DNA from: Amoebophrya sp. A120
Lineage: Eukaryota; Sar; Dinophyceae; Syndiniales; Amoebophryaceae
DNA length: 64,000 bases
Direction: 5' to 3'
NCBI GenBank assembly: GCA_905178155.1
Contig: CAJINV010000005.1
Location: 2,668,054 to 2,732,053 of the forward strand
Under the pieces are notes generated by a model. That model searched no databases, had not been told where the DNA came from, and was given only the letters and a program-made list of their open reading frames with translations. Positions 21,865 to 33,478 of this stretch are shown here, piece by piece (the stretch's first letter is position 1; every line of letters starts with the position of its first letter). Both the position numbers and the translations under genes were made by a program.

Positions 21865-22906
21865 CGCAAAAAGTTTCGGAAAATCCACATAGCGCAAAAA
21901 CAAAATCCAAAAAAAAGCCAAAAAAAATTTTTTGAATTTTTTTGCTTCCCCGACGGTCTGGCCTATGTGAGGCATTTCCCGAGTCTGTTCTCGCCCCTGT
22001 TTGTCAGAGGAGGGCCGGGCGCAGGTGTCGCATACTTGCCCGCTTGGGTGGTCCACATCTCTTGGCCTCCACTGCTGGCGATGAGAACCCAGAGTGGCAA
22101 ACCCGTGTGGGGTTGCGCCTTCTTCTGTCGGGGAGCAGAGGCGCCCTTGTGGCGCATTGCCGCCGTAGAAGATTTTTCTTTGGGTTTGGCAAGGAAAAAT
22201 CGCAGAAAAAATTTGAAAAAAGTCCGGGAAAAATCAAGAGGCGCGCAAAAAAAATTTGAAAAAAATTCTAGAAAGTGGCCAATTTGCAAAAACCAATGGG
22301 ATTTTGCTAATGTGGCCGATTTTCCGAAATTTTTTTTGGCCATTTTTCGCACCTCTTGAAATTTTATCCGGCCAAATTCAAATTTTTTTTGGGCAAATCG
22401 AAATTTTTTTAAAATTTTTCTTGGCCACACGCAAAGGAAATTCTGCACTTCAATTCGAACGCATCCGAGCGCCCGCGTTGTCGAGCAGCCACGTCCATCA
22501 TGCCTGCGCGCCGCCTCCCGCGCGCTCCTGAGGCATACCGAGCCCGTGTGGCGTGGCGCCTTTGTGTTTTGCTTCATCCCATTGCGAAGCACCGAAGGCA
22601 GCGACCCAAATCCCGCCAGCCTTCTTGTGCAGCCTGCAGGACGGGCCCCAACCCGCCCCCGGCCCAAGAGCCACCCCGCTACCCTTCTCGGAAATTTTAA
22701 AAAATTTCAGGAAAAAAGTGGACTTTTCGGCCCAAAAGCGTTAGGGGCAAAATCCGGCAAAAAGACAGCTCCGAACACGCAAGAAAGAGGCGCTGCGAGT
22801 AGCAGTAACAGTAGTAGGAGCGGGGCACAAGACGCGGGCTCCCTGGCCCCCGCGTCACAGGAGCCACCGAGCCAGACCTGCGCACAGGAGTGCGAGATCG
22901 TGCCGG
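21865..22906. other. Inter-ORF region with A/T homopolymer runs and inverted repeats
   Basis: In an otherwise GC-rich element, 21,870-22,450 is full of A6-A9 and T6-T9 runs in AAATTT contexts. AATCAAGAGGCGCGCAAAAA at about 22,228-22,248 is nearly complementary to TTTTTCGCACCTCTTGAAATTT at about 22,343-22,365, giving a possible stem across about 95 nt. From about 22,760 to 22,906 a frame reads Ser-rich sequence and then TCAQECEIVPV, probably the N-terminal end of the RT ORF displaced by one base. Confidence 0.5.
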
Positions 22907-25900
22907 TGAACGAAGGACGCGGTCGACCACGTCAGCGACCTGTGCGTCCTGGCAGACGTGAAGGATACGTTGAAGAAAAACGCAAACGAAAGGCGCTTCA
23001 AGTGCACGGCGCCGGGGTGTGACTGGGCGAGCGGCTACCAGCACCGGGTGGACTCGTTTGGCAAGCACCTAGCGAAAGCTCACCCCGAGTGCACGCATTT
23101 CCTGATGCCGGAAATCAACCGGCAGAAGGAGATCACGCGCTACCAGAAACACCCGGCCCCGAAAAAGCCCCAACCAGAGGCAAGCCAGTACGACGCAAAC
23201 CACAGGCGTCCACTGGTGCAGGGCGCGACGCGCGTTCTGCAGTGGAACGCGCAGTCGCTCAACGCGAGCAACGAAGAAGCAGCAGCGGCAAAGGGCGCCG
23301 CTTTGAGGGAGACGCTAGAATTCCAAGATGCGACGCTCTGCCATCTCCAGGAAATCTGGTGCGACGCGGAGTACCTGAAGTCGTTCGTAGATCGGCACCT
23401 TCCGGAGTGGGAGGTAGTAGATGTCTTCCCGTCGGACGGAGTAGGAGGTGGCGCCGCCACGATAAAGCACGAGAGCCTGCGGGGCGCCATGCGGTCGAAC
23501 GAGGGCTGCAGGGTAACGGTCACCTCCGGAAGGAATGTCGCAGCAACGTGCGCGACAATCTTCGACTGCGAAACCGGAGAAGAGTGGGCAGTGTCCGCGG
23601 GAGTGTACACGCCCCCGGGGATCCCCGCGCTCCCGTACGTAGAGGCCCCGGCGAACGTAGAAGTAGCAATCTCCTGGGATGCGAACCACACCCAGGAGCC
23701 AAGAACCAGCGCAGTGCAGCACTGGGCAAGGGCGGAGGCGTTGGAGTTCTACACCGCGGCGGCGGCAACGCGGCCGTGCTCCCAAACGTCGCCAGATGTA
23801 GTCCTGCTCTCAGCAGGCCTGCACACCGCGGCGTCCGAGGTCGATCCGACCGGACCCAATGTTGTCCTCATAGGGGGGGACCACGCAGCACTGGTGTTCG
23901 ACCTGATCCGCCCGGCGACAAAAGAGCACCAAGCAAAGGGCAAGACCTCCGTAGCGGTGGTAAAGGAGCACGAAGAAAGGGCGGCAAAAAAGGACGGAAA
24001 CGCGACAAAAGCAGCGGGGACAAAGGACGACCCAAAAGCACCGAAAGAGACCCCCGAAGGTGGGGTGAAGCTGACAGGCAGTCAGAAAAGGGCGTTGCGA
24101 AAAGAAAAGCTCCAGCGGATCCGGGAGCTGCGCGCGGCCAAACACAGGCAAGCACGCGCCGCCGCCGAGGGGACAACGACGCCGCCAGCAAAGCAAGACC
24201 GACTCCGCTCGCTACCCGGCCTAGGGGCGGTGCTGTGCCTAGCGTCCGGCGCAGTAGCGGCACTGTGCGCAACAGCAACACAGGACACAGGCCTTCCGGG
24301 GGCCGTGGAGAGCACCAGCACAGAGAAGGGGACGAAGGCGGAGGTCGCGCGAGAGGCGAACAGCACCGGCGCCGCACAAGAGGGGGCGCCCCTACCGGAA
24401 GACCCGACGCGACTACCCTGGGACCCCGCGCTGTGGCGCGACCCCGCGCCGGTCGTGCAAAGACGCACACGACTGAACCTGAAGCGGGCGGACTGGACGT
24501 TATACCGGGAAGACCTCGGGCGCTTCCTAGCACAAAACGCACCCCCAGCAACCGTCGAGGGGAAGGTGGAGTACGTGAGGGCCGCGATCTTCGAAGCAGC
24601 ACGCAGAAGCATTCCGCGCACAAACGTCGCGCGGAAAAGACACAAGCGCCCAAGGGGGTCGGCGCCCGGCGTCGGCACGGAGCTAGACCTCGCCTTGAGA
24701 GAGCGAGGGGAGTGCATGCGCAGGCTAGCACTCTGCCCGCCGGGACAGAAGCTGTTGTGGCGCACCGCGCTACGGCAAGCCACAAAGAGGGTCGCGCAGG
24801 CGGAGTACAGCAGGCAGGACGAACGCTTCGCGGACAAACTCGCGGAAGCAGAACAGAGCACAAGCGGCGCCTTCAAGCTCTTGCGCGAGCTGGAGGGGCG
24901 GCCCCCACCGAAACAGCACACCGGTGCGCTGCGCTACGCGGGGGGCTACGCGTTTAAGAAGCTCGCGTGTGTACCCGCGCACTTCTACGGCTCAAACCCA
25001 GCTCTCGACCCAGCATCAGAGCAAGGGGCGTGGGCAACGTACAGCAGCACCCTCGCGGCAGAGCTCGCACCGGGCACGGCGATGCGGCTGGACCTAGACG
25101 ACGTGGAGTTCGCTCGACGGGGACAAAAACCAGCGGGGGCCGCGGGGCCGGACGACATCCTGGGCGGGCGCGATGTTGAAGAACTTCACACAGGACGGGA
25201 AGAAGCTCTTGCGGGACACGTTCTCACAGGGCATCACGGAAGGCGTCACGCCCGAAGCGTTGCGCCTGGAAGTGTGCGCGCCGGTGCCAAAACCCGGACG
25301 CCCCGGGGACTTACCCAAGTCGCTAAGGCCGGTAGCACTAACGTCCTGTCTCGCAAAAGTGTGGGAGCGCGCGGCGCTCCGGAGGCTGCGAGCAGTGTTC
25401 CAGGCCGAGGACCTATCCCTGTACGCACGAAACCAGTGTGGGGACACCCCGGGGAGGAGCGCGACCGACCACACGGCGACCCTAGCGGCGGCAGCCGCGG
25501 ACTCGCTGCGGATGGAAGGGCAAGAGGCGCGCAGCGTGCTTCCTGGACTTGAGCTCTGCATTCGAAAGGGTGCCGATCCCGCTGTTCCTCAATGGGCTGC
25601 TACGCAGGAGCGCCGAGTTCAAAAACGCAGCGAGAAGGCAGGAGCTTCTGCTGCTCACGCGGTGGGTCCGCTCCTTTGTCACCGGGCGTTCGAGGGTCGT
25701 GCGGTTCAGCGAAGAAGTGTCGCAAGCGGTGCCACTCCGGCAAGGGGTGCCCCAGGGCACGTGCCTAGGGCCGTTCGTCTGGTGTAGTTTTGTAGACGTG
25801 CTACTCCAGGAACTGGCAGAGCGGTGCCCGAAGGTGCAGGTGCTGGCGTACGTGGACGACCTCGCGCTGACCTGCGAGTACGAAGAGAACACAAAGAGCG

Positions 25901-27601
25901 AAGCACAGGCACAGCTCCAGCACGCGTCGGACATCGTCTCAGACTTCTGCAAAGCGAGCAATGTGGAGCTCTCCCCCGGGAAGTGCGCGTATACGGTCTT
26001 CCAGACGGAGTTCGCGTGCGAACTCGACGAGTTGCGCCTCACAGGCTCCGGCGAATCACTGGTCTATGAGGCCTGCCCCAGATTCCTGGGAGTGTGGTTC
26101 GACCGGCGGCTTACCTTCAGCAAGCACTACCAGGTGATGAGCGAAACAATCACCAAGCGAATGGCTGCCGTGCGGATCCTCAGCAGATCCACGCACGCAG
26201 GAACCAAATCCGTGAGGATGTTCTATCAGCTTTTCGCCGAAAGTGTGCTGACCTATGGCTTGCCGACGTATTGGCATGGCCTCGGCGCGAAGGAAAAGGC
26301 GGCGCTCAACAGCGTGCAGCTGGAGGGGGCGACGGAGATCCTCGGGCTTCCCAAGTTCCGGCGGGTCAACCGCAGCTGCGCGTTGATGACCGCGGGGCTT
26401 TTGCCGTTGGAAGCACTGTACAAAGTCGAGTCCGTAGCACTGGCAGCGAGAGCGTTCGCCCGGCCCCCGGCGGATGGGCTGAGGCAAATCGCGGAAAGCA
26501 CCGAAGCGGACTGGTTGACGACTGCGCTGGAGGTCATCGAGGCTTCAAACGCGGCGACGGCCACAGTCCTACCCGAAACCGGAGCCCTGCCGGGCATCGG
26601 CGCCAGCCTCCTCCACGAGGCGGAGGAACAGGGCCGGCTCCGCGCGGTCTGGCAGAGCGAGGGGCTGCCTTCGCTGGTGGACGCATTACAGCCCTCGGAC
26701 CTGGTGTTCTATTGCGACGGCTCAGTGCGCGAGTTTCAAGGAGCGGCCGGAGTCTTTGTCCACGGCTTCGGCATCCAGGGCGGGGCAGCCTGGCCCGTGG
26801 GAGTGCACACGGACTCGCTCGAGACCGAGCGCATTGCGCTGATCGCAGCCCTCCGGGGGGTGGCAACCAAAGCACTGCGAACAGAGTGCGCCACCATCTG
26901 CGCCGACAGTCAGCCCAATGTGCGCGCACTACTCAGCCCGCGGCTGCGGGACGACCTGGGCACGGAGCTCTACACCGCGACACGCGACGCGCTCGCGTCC
27001 TGCAGGATGCTGGTAGTCCGGTACGTGCCCGGCCACGCAGGAATTGCGGGAAACGTGGTGGCCGACCACCTCGCAGGGTTGGTACGCCAACGAGCCAGAC
27101 CTGCAGGAAGAAGGGGAGCCAATCACACACCGCCAGTGCAAAACCGAGGCCAGGAGAGTGGTGCGGAACGCATTGCGCCAGGACCTGGAGGACAAACAAC
27201 ACCAAGCAGAAACCCGGAGCAAAACCGCGACCACCCTCGCAACAGCAGGGGGGTGGGGTCAGGACCTCACCGCGGACGGAGTGGGCCGAACCGGCCAAGC
27301 GCTGTACTACGCTCTCCGCTTCGGCCTGTTAGCCGCGGAGGCATCGGGGGAGGACATGCCGCGCGCCCTGTGCGGGGCACCCTGCGCAACGACCGCGCAC
27401 TTCGTCCAATCCTGCCCAGTAACCCGCCCACTCTTCGAAGCCTCCGGGGTGCAGGGTTTAGAAGAGTGCAAAAAGAAATGGAGCGGCGCAGCCCGCGCGC
27501 TAACGCAGGCCAGCGAACTCCTCACGCCCCTCGTGGGCCCGTTCCCGGCGGTGCGGCACCTCTGCTGGGCAGGAGGCCGGTCAGACAGCGCGGAGGCGTA
27601 G
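22907..27601 (+). pseudogene. Retrotransposon ORF C: endonuclease, reverse transcriptase, RNase H (frameshifted copy)
   Basis: Domains in order: a C2H2-like finger (C-x4-C, then H-x4-H, 23,005-23,085); an APE-type endonuclease from about 23,224 with LQE, SWDANH and GGDHAALVFDL as metal and catalytic motifs; an Ala/Lys-rich linker with a hydrophobic stretch (about 24,212-24,275); reverse transcriptase with LDLSSAFERV, RQGVPQG and the YVDD active site at 25,849-25,860; RNase H with Asp at 26,716, ETERIAL, CADSQ and ADHLA; and a zinc knuckle C-x3-C-x4-H-x4-C at 27,371-27,415. The frame changes at about 22.9 kb, 25.16 kb (a GGGC duplication), 25.54 kb (one extra base before TTCCTGGACTTG) and 27.08 kb (one extra T before TGGTACGCC). 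Every domain keeps its catalytic residues, so the copy is recently broken, or the indels are sequencing errors. There is no ATG at the start. Confidence 0.85.
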
Positions 27602-28420
27602 CACACAACAGAATCAAAACACAAGACAACTCTCTGACCATCAGAAACCCGCTGGCGCTGTAACAAATTAGTGATCCACCCTGCAGAAGCAACCAGACGC
27701 AGGCCATGGCGGTGATTTTACATTCGCGAAGTTCTATCGGACGTTGAAGGAGTACGAGCCTGCTGCTATGCTCCTGCACCACGCGCGAAATTTCGGAGCA
27801 GGGTTGCGCCCTCCTTCGGGGAGGCGTTGAAGGGGGCGCACCCCTCAGGTACTCTGTTATGCGTTCCGCTAAGTTTACGCCATGCTTCAGTAGTGGTCCG
27901 AAGTTGCAACCTCAAGATTCTTGCAGTAAGTGCGGCCCCGTTCCTGTTCTTTCCCTGCCGTTACAACGCAGGTTTTTCCCCGCCCACGACCGCTGCCCCG
28001 CGTAGCACACGCTGCTCCACACCCTCCCGTCCCCTACCGGCAACAACGACGCACTCTGCTCTACGACCTCCACTCCGTACCCAGCACACCAGGCCAGATG
28101 CGGGAGCCAGTACACCGTCGTGACCACACCCCACAGAAGACACCCGCACAAGCAAGGGGAGCGGGACCGGGTTGCATCTTTCCCCTGAGGGCGGGGAGAG
28201 GTGCACCCCTCAGGTACTCTGTTACGCGTTCCGGTTTCTCATCATGATGCGGTGTGAAAGATGTTACGACGATACTAGCGACATCCTGCATTACTCTCTC
28301 TGCCCGGTCTGCCCCCGCCCACACACAACCCACAGGTATGTGGGCCCAGAGCTGTCAAGCCCCCTGCAGTCGCTCGTGGAGATCCCAACATGCCCGGCGA
28401 GGCAACAGAAAGAAAGCTGA
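27602..28420. repeat. Non-coding 3' region of the retrotransposon with a duplicated block
   Basis: No protein frame follows the RT ORF. A 31-bp segment beginning GCACCCCTCAGGTACTCTG occurs at 27,837-27,867 and again at 28,203-28,233 (one mismatch), in each case just after a GC-rich, hairpin-prone GGGGAGG/GGGGGCG stretch. This may be duplication within the 3' untranslated region, or the ends of two overlapping copies. Confidence 0.5.
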
Positions 28421-30259
28421 TTGGGCTTGAAGTTGAAAGAAGAAAATTTGAAATGCGTAACTTTTTGATCTTTCGCAAAAAACTCTAATTCAGACCTTGA
28501 ACCTTCTCCAGACATGTAGTTGACTTTCACGGAAAATCCAGAAACAGAAACACTCGATGCGAAAGATAGGAAATTAAGTTTTTATTTTGAAGACAAGCTC
28601 GTGCTCCGTATTTTGAAGATCGAAAGCTCAAAAACAGAAAACGATCAAAGCATCGTGATTCTCGGGGTAGCCAGACGCAATTTATTTCTTTTTACCAACG
28701 TAGTAGTAGTCGCAAGCAGGTGCAATTTTTCAGCGAAATCGCAAAGAGGCGTTTTTCAAAAAGTTTTTCTGTAGCGAAAAGTAGAAGTAGTCTAGGGCGT
28801 CTGTAGTTGTCTTTTTTTCAGAGCAAGCTCTCAAAGCAAGAGGTTTTTTGTTGAAATAGCTCTAGAGAAAAAGGTGCGTAAACGCGTTCCCACCTTCTCG
28901 CATGAACACAAACAAACAAACAGCAAGTCGATGACCTGTTGTTGCAAGTGGAAGTCTTATGATCGACGTATTTCATACAACAAAAAAAGATATGCAAAAA
29001 GAGCATCTGAACTCACTTCAGTGACGGCTGCTTGTTCGGTTCCCTAGTTTAGTCAGGGAGGCAGGTAATATCTTCCCACATTCATATCGCGAGCCATTTC
29101 AACAAAAGCGTGCTCAGCAGTTCCACGTCGCGAAGCACGCTGGCCCCACCTGGGGTTGGGAGACGTAATTTCGGTGAAGACCCGTTTGTCAAACTACATG
29201 CCTCCCTAGCTAGCTAGTGGAAGATAAAACTGAAGCAGCCGCTAGCTAGCTGCGTGTGCCTTGCCTGAAACATTCATCAGCCAAAGAATAAGCTTTCACA
29301 ACCTTCACATCGAAAAACTTCTTTCTGCGCGATGCATCACAACATCAAACGTTATTTCCTTTGCAATGTGTAGCTGTAGCTGCAGCACTTTTTTTCTTCG
29401 ATGCTTCTAGTTGTTTTTTTTTTCAAATCAACAACATTTTTTTTAGTTGTGATGGAGTATCACTTTTTTATTTTTCAAGTTCATGTTCAATCAAAAGAAA
29501 GTACGAATAATATGTACTAGACTACTACGCCGGCGTCCTTTCAAGTTCAAAAGAAAGTACGAATGATATGTAGAATGTTGATCTGGATAAAGGAAGGAAC
29601 CTGTTAGTTTGTCGTCAAAGGAACACTTTGTAAATTGAAATTTGACAACTTGAGACTGGGGGAGCGTAATGACCGCCGCCGCTGTTGCTTTCAAAAGTTG
29701 TAAATGAAACCGAACATTTGGAACGAAAGAGAGAAGCACTTCCGTGATGTTGATGTGTCCAAAGAAAATCAAGGCGGTTCCCGAACCGACTGGAGCGGTT
29801 GTTTCTTCCGGGTGATGCGTCGGCTTCACCCACATCACCATAATCTTGAGCAGTTGGAAATAGAAGCGGTGCCATTATTTGGTGTGAGGAGAGGCAAACT
29901 GATTTCGAAGTCGAACGTCGAAAGACGACCAAAAGAAAGAGTAACGGACGCAAGCAACCCCGTGTGCGGTTTTTTTGCAGCCTAGCAAACTGGTGATGCT
30001 GAAGGTGCATTGATTTGTATTTTCTAGACTGTATGGTTGCCAGTATACCATGACGAGTGATGCCGCTTCACTCATGCGTCAGCAGCTTGTATGTGAACTC
30101 GCTCTCACTGGTGATCCGATAAACGTTTATCATTGATCATGCACTCGACTACGGCTGCTGGGGCTGCCGGCTCTATTGGCATCTTGTTTCCTTGTTCATG
30201 ACTAGCGTGGAAGGGATACCCATTTTGCTCAGAAAGTCAGTAAACACAAAGTACTTATC
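28421..30259. other. No recognisable gene; small duplication
   Basis: AT-richer sequence with T-runs and no convincing coding frame on either strand. A 24-25-nt segment AAAGAAAGTACGAATRATATG recurs at about 29,493-29,516 and 29,550-29,573 (57 bp apart), preceded in both by TTTCAAGTTCA. The minus-strand frames at 29.5-30.0 kb have no recognised homology and are not called. Confidence 0.4.
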
Positions 30260-30946
30260 ATGGCGGGCTACAACTCCTATGCAGCGCAGCGTCGTATTGG
30301 CACGAGCGGCGCACCACCTGACAGAGGGTCTTTCCCCCTCGACCACTGGAACGATTGCACGTTTTTGAAAGACGACTATTTGTCCTGCCTCCGACGCAAT
30401 AAAATGGACAACCTGTCCTGCCGATATTTGACGAAGCAATACCTGCAATGCCGCATGGAGCACAACCTCATGTCGCAAGAGGAGTATTGTTATACTTGGT
30501 GTTTTTGATGAACAAGGTCAAGAAGAAAAGACTGCATAGTCCAGATTTCACTTTGATTTTCGCCACCAGCGATACAGTGTAGAAATGTTTTTCACTGGAG
30601 ACGATTTCTTCATGCTCCTCCTGCTGCGTTACTAGTGTTAGACTTTACACTTTTTTTAGATGATCTGTTTCCCACTTTCAGCCTTCCCTCCCTCGGTTTC
30701 CGGGAAAACGCGCAGGAAGTCGAGAGAGAGCCCCGTAGCCAGGAATCCGATGCGCAGAGACGACAACGAGACGGCTACATGCCAGGATACAACGCACTGG
30801 TGCTCGAGGATCGGGATAAGTGGCGAATTCTTCGGATTTTCAGCATGCCAGACGTCACGACAGCGAGGCAGTGGCTACAAGCGATGTTTCTGCTGGAGCC
30901 AGAAAGGCGGGATAAGGAGTTGTCTTCGGGGAAACCAAAAACATGA
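30260..30946 (+). CDS. COX19: COX19, twin CX9C assembly factor for cytochrome c oxidase
   Basis: Two exons, 30,260-30,483 and 30,682-30,946, give 162 residues. The intron is GTATTG...TTTCAG. The N-terminal part carries the Cox19 signature DRGSFPLDH, then Cys33-x9-Cys43 and Cys54-x9-Cys64, the disulphide-forming CHCH fold of proteins oxidised by Mia40 in the mitochondrial intermembrane space. Splicing recreates LMSQEDLPSLGF across the junction, matching the conserved LMxxE-LGF segment of the family; unspliced, this motif is lost, which fixes the intron. Cox19 works with Cox11 and copper chaperones in assembling respiratory complex IV. The protein is longer than the usual ~90-110 residues because of a charged C-terminal extension of about 85 residues with no known domain. 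The mitochondrial carrier gene follows about 330 bp downstream on the same strand. Confidence 0.92.
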
Positions 30947-31280
30947 CAGCCATTCGCATGATAGATAAGATTAAAACGTCATCAAGCGCTGGAATTTAAT
31001 CCAACAGATACAGATAGCTTCATTCACTTCGCACGGACTTCAAAACCTCTGAACCGTGGCACGGACAGCGCCGCGTTTTCGTTTTCCTGTTCATGAGGAG
31101 CAGTGAGAGAGGACAATTACCATACTTAAAATTTACACTGTGACTGTGCGAGGAGAGGTATTGAACTGAACGGCACTCGACGTTCTTGTTGTGACGAGAT
31201 GATCACGATTGCTGTTTACTTCTTGGCGAGCTAAGAAGAAGACCCGGACTAAATATACCAAAAACATCATCATCATCAAA
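30947..31280. other. Intergenic spacer
   Basis: About 330 bp between COX19 and the carrier gene with no recognisable element; a CATCATCATC run lies just before the carrier start codon. Confidence 0.5.
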
Positions 31281-32837
31281 ATGTCCTCGTCCTCCAGTTC
31301 CTCCGGTCAGTCCCTGCAGTCCCGGCTGCTCGCCGGTGCGGGCGGTGGTTTTATTGCGGAGTCGATCACTTTACCCACTGATGTCATCAAGGTCCGCCTC
31401 CAGCTGCAGCAAGCCACGTCGAGCGCAGGCGCGAGCACGGCGGGCGGTGCGCCAGCAAACGGCGTGTACTACAATGGAATGTTGGATTGCGGGATGAAAA
31501 TTGCCAAGGCCGAGGGCGTGGCGGGGTTATGGAAGGGCTACACGCCGGCGATTCTGCGCCAGGTGTCCTATTCCAGTTTGATGATGGTGCTGTATGAGCC
31601 GGTTCGCAACGGCTTGTCCAAAATGTCCGAGTACGCTTGCCCGTGTACTAGTGGTGGAGGGACAACAAGTGCAAAAAATGGTGCTCCGCAGAACTCATCG
31701 TCAAGAAACACCTCTTCGACATCCGGGTCAAGTTCGTCATCCTCTAATGCAACAGCAAACACCACCGCAAGAACCGGCGTTCAGTCATCCCCGCCCGCAA
31801 CAGCAAAGCCATCGTTTCTTTTCCGCCTCTGTGCCGGGGGCATTGCCGGCGGCACCAGCATCGCCATTTTCAATCCCTTCGAGGTTGCGAAAACGAAAAT
31901 CCAGGGGCACCTCGGCGGGCGGCTGTCGATTTTTTCCGTCTTCCGTGACGTGTACAAAGTGGACGGGATTCCGGGCTTCTGGAGCGGGGTGAAGCCGAAT
32001 GTGATGCGGACCTTTCTCGTGAACGCGGCCGAGCTGGGAACCTACGACCAAGCCAAAACCGAGTACTTCGTCCCCTATTGTGGGGACGGCCTCGCGGCGC
32101 ACGTGGGCGCGTCGGGCGTAGCGGTATGAAAGCCTCAGAATGGAAGTCCTCAGAGTGGAAATGATTTGCGATGCATGAAATGCGACGCAAAAAAGACTGC
32201 ATTGCAGAGGACGCAACGGAGGCCGACTATTGTCCTCCTAGGGGTGAAAAATTGGAGTGCTGCTTAGCACGAGAGAAGGACACCACTTTGCCATAACCTG
32301 CATGACAGACATGCTTTGAGTGCCCGGAAAATTTGTCATGCGCCGACGACAAATGGCGCTTCAACTGGAGTCGTTTTTTTGCATTACAAATCATTTCCAC
32401 ATTGAGGATTTCCAACCTGAGGCCTTTATAAGCGGGATTCGTGTCGGCCTGTGTCAGTACGCCGGTAGACGTAGTGAAGACCAGGTTGATGAACTCGGCA
32501 GGTAGATCTTGATCTGCTACTTTCTTCATCATGTGTCATCATTACATACATGAACATCAACAGTCACAATTCGTATCGCATACGGAAAATAAGGCTGTTT
32601 GTGCTTCTGCTTCCCATGCTGTTTATCATCGTGCTGCAATAGGACTAAATCATATCGAAATGAACCACAGGTCTCGCCACGAAACAGTACTCCGGTGTCA
32701 TTGACGCCACCGTGTCAATTGTGAAGGAAGAGGGCCTCGGAGCGCTGTACAAGGGCTTCACCCCGATCTGCGTGCGCAAGCTGATTTGGGTGACGGCGTT
32801 CTTCGTCTCGTACGAGAGGATACGGCTATTGGTTTGA
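31281..32837 (+). CDS. Mitochondrial carrier (SLC25) protein, dicarboxylate/UCP-like
   Basis: The exons are 31,281-32,124, 32,436-32,501 and 32,671-32,837 (358 residues). The first junction is an introner element; the second is a GTAGAT...ACAG intron. The three carrier repeats are visible. Repeat 1 has LPTDVIKVRLQLQ and GLWKGYTPAILRQVSYSSLMMVLYEPVR, repeat 2 has IFNPFEVAKTKIQ, and repeat 3 has STPVDVVKTRL, created only after the introner is removed. These are the Px[D/E]xx[K/R]x[K/R] gates of inner-membrane transporters. The MLDCGMKI and YEPVR stretches resemble dicarboxylate carriers and uncoupling proteins, but the substrate cannot be decided. A Ser/Thr/Gly-rich insert of about 60 residues separates repeats 1 and 2. 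The N-terminus is a run of serines, as in two other genes of the window. Confidence 0.92.
32125..32430. mobile_element. Introner-like element 2 (family C, 306 bp) in the carrier gene
   Basis: Begins TATGAAAGCCTCAGAATGG and ends in the near-reverse complement CCAACCTGAGGCCTTTATA; inverted ends run for about 45 bp including AAATGATTTG/CAAATCATTT. Exact 5-bp flanking repeat AGCGG (32,120-32,124 and 32,431-32,435). Removing 311 nt changes the phase so that the third carrier repeat becomes readable. Contains ATTTGTCATGC and GCATTACAAAT. Confidence 0.92.
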
Positions 32838-33478
32838 TCTTGGTAAAGATGGTGTAGGGTTGCTACGTCTAACTTAAGTATCCCGGCTGGTAGAACCGCT
32901 GACCGAAACTTTTAGTGCGTGATGAAGGACAAACAGCCGAGACAAACACGACCGCTCCGCGCTGGAAGTAGCGATCGCAAAGGAGGTGGAAGCAAACCTT
33001 GATTTGCTTTCGCTTTTGTCAATATTTGAGCGTGCACAGCAGATTCCCCATCGGATATGAATTCTTCGCAGGAGCATCTTGTGATCTACATGCTGCCCTT
33101 GATGAATGTTTCATGCCAGAACAAAACATGTAACATAAGCACTCGCCGACCTGACAAAGATATATCGTAATTGTAGGCGTATTAAAACTTCTTGTTGAAG
33201 TCTTTGTGACAGTCGATCGTCTGTCACTGTTCCTGTTGCTGTTCAGTAGTTTTGAATAAAGTGTCCTTCGACGAGGAGTAGCTACAGGCACTTACTTTAC
33301 AAGAATGAAACAACGAGCGCATGAGAATGAGAGGACAGTACAGAGCGAGCGCGTATGTCTGTTTTTCTAGCACCCACCACCTGCAATTAACGTAAACGTA
33401 CTTATCTTGAAAATTATTGGATTACCTGGTGCCCGAAAAAGGATCCGAAGAAAGTAAAAATTGTAAATACCAAAGATC
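32838..33478. other. Intergenic, nothing recognised
   Basis: About 640 bp between the carrier and the AI-2E-type gene. Short frames only, no repeat or RNA gene seen. Confidence 0.45.

Larger units (their letters stand above)
17150..28420 (+). mobile_element. Long non-LTR (LINE-type) retrotransposon, degenerate copy; ends approximate
   Basis: The element is defined by its endonuclease, reverse transcriptase and RNase H (22.9-27.6 kb). Two upstream ORFs of the same strand, high GC and tight spacing (18,750-19,455 and 19,471-21,864) are probably part of it, as are the repeats at 17.4-18.7 kb and the non-coding 3' region to about 28.4 kb. Long terminal repeats, a protease and an integrase are absent, as expected for a LINE. 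The APE-like endonuclease with RT, RNase H and a C-terminal zinc knuckle fits the I/Ingi/L1-like part of the LINE tree; the clade is not resolved. No target duplication or poly-A tail was found, so both boundaries are set by change of composition only. Whether the first two ORFs truly belong with the RT ORF is inference. Confidence 0.7.

Noticed and set aside
17150-28420. LTR retrotransposon or endogenous virus
   Set aside because: No long terminal repeats, protease or integrase; the APE-type endonuclease and domain order are those of a non-LTR element.
30731-30745. Relict dinoflagellate spliced-leader sequence (CCCCGTAGCC)
   Set aside because: Only the first bases match and they lie inside the COX19 second exon; the rest of the leader is not present.
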